Shown: positions 24,763-34,548 of the stretch, in pieces
Layout of the letters: each line of letters begins with the position of its first letter
Position numbering within the stretch: position 1 is the stretch's first letter
From: Chionis minor
Taxonomy: Eukaryota; Chordata; Aves; Charadriiformes; Chionididae
Length of the DNA stretch: 64,000 nucleotides
Direction of reading: 5' to 3'
Assembly (NCBI GenBank): GCA_013398295.1
Contig: VZSF01001075.1
Span: 434,001 to 498,000, forward strand
Notes under the pieces: model-generated
Databases searched by the model: none
What the model saw: only the letters and a program-made list of their open reading frames with translations
Told to the model about the DNA's origin: nothing
Position numbers and translations under genes: made by a program

Positions 24763-25800
24763 TTCATAGAATCATTTACGTTGGAAAAGACCTTTAAGAT
24801 CATTGAGTCCAACCATTAAACTAGCACTGTCAACCACTAAACCATGTCCCTAAGCACCATGTCTACCAGTCTTTTAAATACTTGCAGGGTTGGTGACTCA
24901 ACCACTTCCTTGGGCAGCCCGTTCCAATGTTTGATAACCCTTTCTGTGAAGAAATTTTTCCTAATAGCCAATCTAAACCTCCCCTGGTGCAACTTGGGGC
25001 CATTTCCTCTAGTTCTGTTGCTTGTTACTTGGGAGAAGAGACCGACCCCCTCCTCTCTACAGCCTCCTTTCAGGTAGCTGTAGAAAGCGATGAGGTCTCC
25101 TCTCAGCCTCCTTTTCTCCAGGCCAAGCAGCCCCAGTTCCCTCAGCTGCTCCTCATAAGACTTGTGCTCTAGACTCTTCATTAACTTCCTTGCCCTTCTC
25201 TGGACATGTTGCAGAATCTCAATGTCCTTCTTGTGGTGAGGGACTCAAATGTGAACACAGTACTGGAGGCATGGCCTCACCAGTGCAGTTTGGGGGATGA
25301 TTGCTGCCCTAGTCCTGCTGCCCACACTATTCCTGATACAGGCCAGGATGCTGTTGGCCTTCTTGGCCACCTGGGCATAAATACTCAAGCGTGTCCCCAT
25401 CATTAGGCTCTAGACAACCAAAACACTCCCTGACATACAGGGCTACCTCACCTGTCCCTTCTAAGCAGCCTATAGCCATTGGTAGCCGCACTCCAGTCAT
25501 GGGATTCATCCCACCAAGTTTCAGTAATGGCAACTAGGTTGTAGCTTTCTAGCGGCATGGTGGCTTCCAGCTCCTCCTGTTTGTTGCCCATGCTGCGTGC
25601 ATCGGTGTAGAGGCACTTCAGCTGGGCTGTCTGCCATGTCACCTTCTTAGAGGAACATCCTGTAATTCCTTTGAGGTATTGTTGTATTGGAGGACAAAAA
25701 ACAGTGATGACAATAAGTAACTTACAAAGTGACCCATGCTTCTTTCCCTTGCTAGTCGTCTCGGTTATACAGGGATGCAAGAAAGGGATGCATTCACTTC
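24763..25800 (-). mobile_element. CR1 LINE with internal deletion, minus orientation
   Basis: The plus strand starts TTCATAGAATCATTTACGTT and runs through the CR1 3' region to about 25376. On the minus strand this part encodes the ORF2 C-terminus, with [31 protein letters not shown] and [14 protein letters not shown], preceded by [21 protein letters not shown] sequence. Immediately upstream, at 25377-25780, lies the N-terminal part of the CR1 endonuclease. The rest of the endonuclease and nearly all of the reverse transcriptase are missing. The 5' border near 25800 is uncertain. Confidence 0.9.
25377..25780 (-). pseudogene. CR1 ORF2 endonuclease N-terminal fragment
   Basis: The minus-strand frame from 25780 to 25448 gives KCLYTDARSMGNKQEELEA, then LVAITETWWDESHDWSAATN and GYRLLRRDR. 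This is the start of the APE-type endonuclease of avian CR1, which nicks target DNA before reverse transcription. A second frame continues with [18 protein letters not shown], so a frameshift separates the two parts. The sequence then passes into 3'-region DNA at about 25376. The catalytic region downstream is absent, so it cannot act. Confidence 0.85.
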
Positions 25801-28318
25801 AGCCAGCAGAGACCACATGGAGGGCTAAGAAAATAATTCAGGCTATATGTCACTGCCTCCTTCTGCTATGACTGTTAGATGTGGTTCTCTGTCTTGTAAC
25901 CCGGATAAAGTTAGTTCTCCCTCCATCAGGCTATTTCTTCATTTACCCTAGTAAGAGGCAAGTTAAAAGGAGGCAACCCAACAAAGTCCTTGTCCAATGC
26001 TATTATCTGTAAAGGCTCATTGTAAAGGCTGATTTTTATTTCATTTAAAGCTTCCAGCAGGAAAACTTCACACAGTAAGGTTGGAAAGACAGCCCCCTCG
26101 CTATTGTTCTCCACTTTTGATTTGCTGTGAAAGGATGCTCTATTTTAAGAATCATGATTGTCTTCTTTTAAGGGCAATTTTAGGACTGTTCTCTTCAAGC
26201 TGAAGTAGATGGAGGTGGAGATAATAAATCCAGCAAAGTACATTATAAAGGCCTAATAAATGCTAGGGCCGCAGTATGTACTTTAGCCTAAGGGGATCAA
26301 GACCATTCTCTCTGTGTCTCTAACACACACGCTGCCTGATCATAACAAGATGAAATACAGATTTTATTGTATTTATGTGACAATTCTAGCCTGGATCAAA
26401 AACAGGGAAATGGAACAAATAGGCATCTAAATTAAAATAAGATTTTCAAATACTTTAGCAAAGCATTTTTTAATCTGACACCTTTAAGCCACTGCCTCAG
26501 CAGAATGAATCTTGAGAAGAGATTAGTTTTCAGAATTTGTTACCACACACGTCTAATATTGTTTAAACTAGCTTTGATTAAATACTTTTCAGGCTTAAAC
26601 ATAACAGGATTGCTTGTAGAATTATAATTCTAAACATACCTGCTGTACCTTGTTAGGGGGGTGGGAATAAAAATGACGGGAAAGCAGAGATTATGTTTGC
26701 GTTCATCTTACATGGAGTGGACTTCTTCCACAGCATTTCCAAAAATTTCCTGCCAGCCTAAGATGGTTCCCCAGCTTTGCTGACTGGAATTTTTTAATTG
26801 GCATTTTACTAGAGAATTTCAAAATTACATAAATGAAAAAGTAAACTCCTTTCACTTAAACTCTGCCAGCAAGAAAACATCACTTACCAGGTAGTTGCAA
26901 ATGAGCTTGGACTTGTAAAAAATGAAAAGTACCAGAGTCTAGCAAAAAAAAAAAACCCCAAACTCCCAAAGCAAAAAACAAAAACAACAAAATTTTGTGG
27001 AATTTCCAGGTCACAACAAAAGGAAAAGTCTGAGTTCTGAGGTATTTATACAAAGTAAATACAGATGGCTATACATTTGTGTAAATACATTGCAGTCAAA
27101 TGCATATTGCTCTCTAAAGTCTTAATGTTGTGAGGCGTGAAGGATGCTTACTGTCCAGGCATAACCTTGGGAAGTCTCTTTACACTGGCGGGACTGACAA
27201 GGGCTTCACCAAGTGGAAAGTTCTTCATGTTTTCACACATTTAATGATGCTGATAAACAGTAACTCCTTACTATGACTTGAGTAAACTTCCAAAGAGAAA
27301 GAGCGTAGCACAGCAATGGTTTAAACATTTACATGAAAGCCGCATTAGTGCATTCACAGAGGAAAAATGTTCTTGGGAAGTCAGTATCTAAGTGTCCTTT
27401 CTTTCCATTTGTTGCAAGCTCAAAAAAAATAATCAGAAAATGTTAGGGTGCTTGAAGATAGCTTAAAAGGTAGGAAACTAAAGCAGTTAGGCCCAGTGGC
27501 AAACTGTATGTAAAGGCTGGCATTTTTGGACAGTTCTTGCCGTTTGGACTTTCAGTTGTATAAAATATTTCCATAATTATGTCATTTGTGAATGTTTCGA
27601 GAATCTCACCATAAACTTTTGCCTTAAAATGCACCAGAACTTTCACTGATGTCAAAAGTGAAGTTCTGAGGTATTAGAATCATTCTACGTGCGCATCTCA
27701 GTATCTCCATTCTACAGGTCCTTTTTTGTTCATTCCTTTTGCAGAACAGTCTTGCTTTGACACATTCTGCAGAAAGGCTTGAGCAAAAGGGTACAAACAT
27801 ACCTCAGTACAGGAGCAGGAATACAAAAAACTCTTCCTTTGAAGAACACATTTAAATTGTTCAATTAGAGAGTCCAGAATACGTAAGATCTAGCCCTCTG
27901 ATGCCTTCTTCGCCATCCTGTTTAGTAGCTTAGGAATGAGGCTATGAAAGTGCAAGAGAGAAAAGGATAGGTATGGAGACACAGATACAGCGTTTCCATG
28001 CTCCTGTTGTACTAGAAGATGGCTAGAGAATGTTTTGTCTGTGACATTTAACTATGAGTCATTTCTGTATCCTTCTGGAAATCTCCACTGAGGAAGCCCA
28101 TGTTTTGTCAGCAAAACTCAGGAAATTGGTGCAGTGCAAGCGGTGAGGAAACCTTAAAGTCCTATCAGCTGTCCCTCCCCAGGAGAGGTCGAGGCACAGG
28201 TGAAATGAGGTGTCAAAATACGTGAAGGCTGCACAGTATTTTGTTCTCAGTATCTCAGTATCAGAATTTTTCAGCATTTGTCCTCATCTTAGTCTATCAA
28301 AGTGGTGCACAGAGTAGC
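25801..28318. other. Non-coding stretch with an A-rich tract
   Basis: No gene recognised. The first 300 bp might still belong to the CR1 5' part, but I could not match it. A-rich low-complexity DNA occurs at about 26942-26993. Confidence 0.4.
26942..26993 (+). repeat. A-rich low-complexity tract
   Basis: A run of 12 A followed by short A-rich units with C. No element with a poly-A tail could be identified beside it. Confidence 0.75.
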
Positions 28319-28323
28319 CCCTC
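28319..28323 (+). repeat. Left target-site duplication CCCTC
   Basis: CCCTC directly flanks the solo LTR and is repeated exactly at 28677-28681. Confidence 0.8.
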
Positions 28324-28676
28324 TGTCGTGGTTTGGCTTCAGGCAGGGACAAAGCACTGCGCGACTGCTCACTCAGCCCTTACTGCAGTGAGGGAGACTC
28401 GGGAGAAGGCAGCAAAACTCACTGGTTGAGATAAAACCAGTTTAGCAGGGCAGCAAAGGGAATAGAAAAGCACCGCAATCCCCTGGCAGAGGGATGTATG
28501 AACAGCGTTACCTTCCACCACGCACCAACCACCTGGGAAGCCAGCCCGCTCCCAAACGCCACTTTCAAACGCCTTCCCCAGGCAGCTCCCGTCTAAGGAT
28601 TGGGCACGGTGTCACATGGGAGGGAATGCCGGGTCCCGGACAGAGATTAAACCCTCTCCCCGCTGGAACCAGGACA
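28324..28676 (-). mobile_element. Solo LTR of an avian endogenous retrovirus, minus orientation
   Basis: The 353-bp element begins TGTCGTGGTTTGGC and ends GGAACCAGGACA on the plus strand, giving TG...CA ends. On the minus strand it starts TGTCCTGGTTCCAGCGGGGA and closes with CTGGTTTTATCTCAACCAGT...AAACCACGACA. These are hallmarks of a common avian LTR family whose copies start TGTCCTGGTTTCAGC and end AACCACGACA. A perfect 5-bp duplication flanks it. No internal retroviral genes, primer-binding site or second LTR are present, so it is a solo LTR left by LTR-LTR recombination. The consensus polyadenylation word seems mutated here. It is shorter than some family members; subfamily not determined. 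Confidence 0.88.
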
Positions 28677-28681
28677 CCCTC
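28677..28681 (+). repeat. Right target-site duplication CCCTC
   Basis: An exact copy of the left flank at 28319-28323. A five-base duplication is more typical of ERVL-type integrations; ERVK usually gives six and gammaretrovirus-like elements four. Confidence 0.8.
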
Positions 28682-29513
28682 TTAACAGTATTCAGATTTG
28701 TTGCTGCTTTTGTGTGTCAGGAACGTCATGTCTTCTCATCTTTTTGGAACGATTGTGCTGCCCAGTCAGACCATTAATCAATCTATTACTGAAGTTAAGC
28801 AGGCATGTCTCCAGAGAGCGACCCTTACTTCCATAACATTTTGATTACCACACAAAACTTGGTCATGTAAATAGTGATAACATAACCTCTTTTTCTTTTA
28901 GAAATCTACGATTCAGCACTAAGTGGCTAGGGGCCTACCATTAATCATTCATGAATATTAGAAAGAATATTCGATTAGAGATGTGCTCTGGGACACTTTT
29001 AATATTTCTAAATATGACACGTTTCTGGTGACTTTAAATAGTACACAAGTGACACATTTAAAGTTAGGCAATAAAACAACAAATAATGCAAACTGATAAG
29101 AAGTGATTAAGCTGGATGCAGATTTTAAATACCTCGAAATTAATTTTATATTTCTGATGTGTTTGGATGATGTTTGCAAATACCATTAGTAGATGTAGAA
29201 GCTTTTTTCTTTTCTGTTTTCATTTGTATATAAAAACTCAGGTGAGCTGATTAATACTCAAGCAGATGGATTCCGATACCCAGATATTACTATTTGTATA
29301 CATGCGGATATTTAATTACATTTGTGATTCCAGCTTGATTTGATTTGCTTTTGGAGAAGTGATGAAGGCTTTTAATTTAAAGTATCTTTTTTATTTCACA
29401 TCACATTTTTCTCCTACATTTGGCAGATTCTTCTTTTCTAGTCACCTTCGCTCCATGTCCTGGGTGTTCAGACTTGCAGCACAAGCAGTGCCAACCTTGG
29501 CTGCCTTAAAGTT

Positions 29514-29529
29514 AAAAAAAAAAAAAAAA
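29514..29529 (+). repeat. Poly-A run of 16
   Basis: Sixteen uninterrupted A. No retroposed gene or SINE could be recognised upstream, so it is treated as a simple homopolymer. Confidence 0.85.
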
Positions 29530-30922
29530 TCAGCTGTTCAGATAGTTTTAGAGGTATTGTTCTACTTCTGAAGATAATTTTCCTGCAGTGGATAAAATAA
29601 TCACCTAGTTCCCGTACTTGTGATATAATGTCTTCTTAAAGAGCACTATCACAAAAAGTTTGTTTTCCAAGAGAGTCATAACTTTATCTCTGGAAAGAGG
29701 TATCCATATTGGTGTTTTTCAGGAAGCTTACAGGACTTAGATACTCTGATCCAAGTGTTTAAAAAAGTGGGATAATGGTAAATAAATCAATGACGCTTCT
29801 CTGTTCAGTGGGCACAGGAAATTGTATATCTCTGTAATTAAGATGGGAAAATTCCATTTTATCTGCATTTTTGCTTTGCTGAAGACTGACAGACATGTAT
29901 TACAGCAAGTTTTTTTATTACGACATTGCTTTTTGTTATCACATTGGTTTTTTATTTACATTGCAACATTGGGTTTTATTTACTTTTTTAAAGACATTTT
30001 TCCTTACCTTTTTTTCTTTACTTTTTTTTTTTCATTAAGACAACAAAGTTACAATGTCTTATAAAATATTTTGGAGAGTGCTAACATACACATTGTGAGA
30101 AACAAATTGATCACACAGTCTTAATAATTGGCAAAAAATTGACAAATTTGAGGCATTCCCAACCATTTCTTCCTTGAGTTTGTCCACTCGATAGATCTAT
30201 CTCCATCTTGTTAATGCTCTGAGAAGTGTAATTAGTGTAAGGTTCCCCTGCAAGTGAAAGATGGATAGGTGTGTGGAGAATTCAGGAAAGGAGAGGAAGG
30301 AGATATTAATGTTGAACAGGAGCAATCTACAGCAGTCGCAGTCAATCTTTCAATGTAAACAACTGATCATTAAAAGTGTCTGAGACATTCAAATCATATT
30401 TGCTGTACTAGACTCTTCCCACCAGATATAATAAATGTTCACAACTATAACATTTCTACATTTCTTTTACGACCAGATAATGTGAATGGCTGAAAAAATG
30501 AAACTTTTGACTTGATACTGAAAATCTATTTTATTTTGAATGACATGAAAACATAAATCATATTGTTTGCAAGAGAACCGTTTAGAAGCATTTTATTCCA
30601 AGTCAATGAACTATTATATTCTTTTAAGAGGAACCTGTTTGTTTCAGTTTTATTGAATACAAATGTTTCAACAATTAATATTACTGTAAAAATTTAAAAC
30701 CTAAATATTTTGTTATAGCAAGTGATTTCAGTTATTTCTTTTTAGAATAGTCACTGTCTTCTCAGTTCCATGAAGCATTTTGTTTGGCAAACTGGCATTT
30801 ACTGGTGGAGGTACATTCCTCCACCATGCAGATAAACTTTGAATCATTCCCCTGCTTTTCAGTTAGAAAGGAACATATGGGAGAATGTCCAAGGCGGTTA
30901 AGGCCAGAGCGCTGTAAATCTG

Positions 30923-30945
30923 AAGGGTTACTGCAAGTAACCCTT
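30923..30945. repeat. Perfect 9-bp inverted repeat with 5-base loop
   Basis: AAGGGTTAC and GTAACCCTT flank TGCAA. A short hairpin could form in single-stranded DNA or RNA. No terminator-like or miRNA-like extension of the stem is visible. Confidence 0.7.
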
Positions 30946-32274
30946 ATTCCAGTTTTGGTATATTGCTATCTGTGATAGATTAATAGGATATACCTTGACA
31001 AAACTGCAACTTGAACTGTACTATAAATATGAGAGCTATTCTTTCTGATTAAGTTCTCTTAAATAAAAAAAAGGGCAAAGGCGGAGGCTAAAACTAGATA
31101 AGAATTTAAGTCCCTGTCTTCAAGCAAAACCCGGGACCTAGACTTTGGCTTTCTAGCTTATATGTGGGGAGAGTAAGATGTCCACTAAGGATGGTACAAA
31201 ACTCCCCACAGCCTCTGAGTAAACAGTGCAGTTTATTATAGAAGTTGCTTCTGGCGTCTTCCTAGGAATTCCAGACTAGTGGTGCCCTCATCAATATAAA
31301 ACATGGGCATGCTGTATGTATCACGTTTTAGAAGAAAAACACTCATAGTTGTCTTCTTTGAGCGAGTTCTAGAGGTGCTTCTGAATTTTGAATCCCCTGT
31401 GGGTCTTTGCCAAAGTAAAAAGCCTGGTTCCTTATTCTGATGGGGCTTATGTGGGATTTAGGGGCTGAACTCAAATCCCAGCTGTTCTGGGCGTTCAAAG
31501 AAAGAAATGAAAATTAAGGAGATGCACCTGGAGAAACTAGGCACTTCCAGGATTAGGTAGCAGCTGGATGTAAAAATTCCCAGATTAGAATTTTACATTG
31601 AGATGCGTCATTTCTTTGCATACCCAATTCTAAATCTGACCTTGAGATTCCAGCCTTCAGTGAACCCAAACATTCCAGGAATGAAATAAATAGAACCCCA
31701 TATGCTTTACTTTTGGAAGTGTTACACAATCAGTCTCATGATTTCTGGGAGCTGCTATCCTATTAGGTGAAGGAATGGAATATCTGCTGTAGAAAAAATC
31801 CATCAGAAGCTTGTATGAGATCATTTTTATGGTTTTCTTTCAGTCTTCCATCTAACTCCGCCTTCCCCCTTGAAAGTAAACCAATGGGATGGATATATGT
31901 TGTCGAGAAGTTTTCATTTTGAAGGATGCAAGATACTGCATGCTGCCTTTACTAACAGTCATTCAGCCTGGCACATACCATAATACTGCTTTGTGTGCGT
32001 GGAACAATATAGACTGCATTTATCATAAAACTTGCCCTCGGGCAACTTTCTGAGCATACAGATAAAGGGAATTCATTTGTGCCCTGATCATTATGACAGT
32101 GTTCTTCAACAGGTGGAAAGACAGCCTGATTTTGTCTTGTCAGTGATGGCCTGTTCAGTATTGATGGCAAAATGTTTGTGCTTAATGATGCCCATAAATG
32201 ACAGTGAAATATTTTTTCCTTGTCTTTTAGGGTCTTTAGAAGTATAAATATTCGTTCATTTTCTTTGTTTTCAG

Positions 32275-32342
32275 AGATACAGATAATATTTCGATTCCTG
32301 ACAAGTACTCAGCCTGTGATTGAAAGTGGAGAGAGTGACAAG
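32275..32342 (+). CDS. Candidate internal exon, unidentified product (may be a pseudo-exon)
   Basis: A strong acceptor (TTCATTTTCTTTGTTTTCAG) and a donor AAG|GTAACG bound 68 bp. Only one frame is open: two bases complete a split codon and 22 codons follow, reading IQIIFRFLTSTQ and ending ESGESDK. The downstream boundary is in phase 0, which would join in frame to the candidates at 40294 or 58624. I do not recognise the peptide. The phase agreement could be chance. Confidence 0.15.
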
Positions 32343-34438
32343 GTAACGGCTGCTAGATATTACAAATGATAGATTACTTATATCAGACTATTACCTGATT
32401 TTTTTATAAATAGCCTACATTTCCACAAATGTGGTTTCAATCCTGCACTTGAAATTTGGGTCAAGCAGTCCCATAATTCTGGAATCTCTGCCTAATTTGA
32501 GAGTTATATTTTCTATCAGTACTACTGCAATAATGGTTCTTCTGCTTAAAAAATTAATCCATCTTAATTCAAGAAAATATCAGTTTAGTGGTAATCTCTG
32601 GCTTCCTATTATGCCCTCTAGCTTCTCTTTCTTTCTGGCAGGATGACAATGTCAGAATTAAATCATGTCTGTAGCCAGTGGTTTGCCTAGCTGCAGGTCT
32701 CTGAATGAAAGCCCAAATCAGGACTTTCATGTTCCAATTTTTTTCCAGCTCGCATGATTTTCTGTATGTACAGAATTCAAGAAAAGAAAAAAGAAGTAAA
32801 TTGATGAGTGGCAGTTAGATTAGGTCCAGGGCATGACATAAAAGGTAAAAAATAAGAATAGTGGTGCCTGGTTGTTTCTAGTCTTTTATTTCCAGTTTGG
32901 GTTGCTTCCCTTTTTTGTTTGGCAGATACTGAGTAACATCAGGTCATAATTGGATGAGGGATCAACTTCTTTATCTAAATGAATCCGAGATCTGGCTCTA
33001 GCAGGTTGAGTCCCTCCTCTGACCTCTTGCCATTTCTGACAAACGAGGCACTTTTGTGATGGTTGGAAACCCAGTCTCATGTCTTTGTACTTCACCTTTT
33101 CTGGCAAAAATAAACATAGGCAAAGGGTGAAGGCATAATATTTTAAGAGGTTTTATTATAGACCACGTACTGTTAAATATGGTCATTGCCCAGTCTTCTC
33201 TGCTCCTTGGAGTTGTATGCAACATGTGACACACAGGGTCATACCAACTGCAGTATTCATAAAAAGGTTAATCGCTTCTAAATAGCTAAGAGTACAATGT
33301 CTTACCTTGCAATCTGAAGGCCAATGAGAGTGTTCTCATTATACACCACCTCTTACTTCGCTGGGCTTCACTCTGTGCGTCTTTGCTGAAATTCCTGCTG
33401 AGAGAGTTGCATGGTTAGCAATTTTTAAGTCAGAACATTCTTCCTTCCTATTTATTTGGTAGCTGAATTTAGTTCTTAATAAAAGACAGTTTTTACATTT
33501 CCAGCAGAGCTTTAAAAATGCTATTACTCCAAGCACAGTACTGAATACTCTCTTTTCCTTTTGTCAGTGAAATTAAGGATGCGACCGTAGCTTGGGTCAT
33601 GAAAAAAATAGTGAAAATAGTGAGCAGTCCAAAAAACAAGAACAGGGGTTTAGACTAGCAGTGATTTTCAAGTTTTTGGTCAGCATCCTCTAGGAGTCTG
33701 AGAACCACTTGTAAAGGGATGAGAAGAGGAGAATTAAAAAAAAAGCAAAACTGATTTTAGGAGGCTTGCACTTAATATATGAGGGTGTGAATTTCCATCA
33801 GAGGTTTGCAGTAAAAAAGGTTTCCTCTGAAACCGGTAGCTAATGATGAATGTACTTTCTTCATCTTTTATTCCGTGCTGTACTCGGAGAAAATAAAGCT
33901 GCCCCTTCCTTGAAAAAGAATTTAAACAAAATTCAGAACCTGAAATATGAAAAGCAAGATGGCTAACAGTGGACTAAATCAGATGAGCATATTACTATAA
34001 TGATCTTAATTACATGGGGAATTTATAATTATTTTATATTGCTTTTTAAAAAATCTGGTGTTGAAGACTCTGCAGGGAACAAATAGTCTCAAAAACAAAC
34101 TGCTGGTAACATTTAATACATGCACCAGAAGAACAATTATCCTCTTAAGCTTCTGTAAAAAAACTGAGGAAAGAGAAAAACAGGGAAATAATACACTGTA
34201 TGTCATAATATAGTTGTATCCTTAATTGTAATTATTAATAAGGAATTTAAAATCATCTGCTATCCCTTCCTGCAGTTTTATGCACATTCTGAATACTTTT
34301 TAGCTGCATTATCTTGTACATAAATGCATAAAGACATATATCAGCCTTTATGTGTGAATAAAGATGAGTGAATTAATAGCTCTTGTCTTAAGCTAAAGCT
34401 CTTCTACTGTCTAAATCTAAGCAGGTATTAAAACTCAA

Positions 34439-34548
34439 GGGGCCAGATTCTAATCTGTTGTGCCACTGCAAATTAAGAGTGATTCAAAGGAACTGGAAGT
34501 GGTGAATCCTAATTTCACAAAATGTAACTCAGATTTGAATTTGGCCTT
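34439..34548. mobile_element. Small non-autonomous element with terminal inverted repeats (MITE-like)
   Basis: The left end GGCCAGATTCTAATCTG (34441-34457) is inverted at the right end, 34530-34546, whose reverse complement is GGCCAAATTCAAATCTG; 15 of 17 positions match. The total is about 110 bp with no coding capacity. The ends resemble the ancient sauropsid 'gggccagattct' repeats also seen at 9246 and 44243. A clear target-site duplication was not found, so the superfamily is left open. Confidence 0.5.

Larger units (their letters stand above)
28682..34438. other. Non-coding stretch with simple repeats and one exon-like segment
   Basis: About 5.7 kb with no recognised gene. It contains poly-A (29514-29529), T-rich sequence (about 29975-30035), a perfect small hairpin (30923-30945) and a possible exon at 32275-32342, listed separately. 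Confidence 0.45.
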
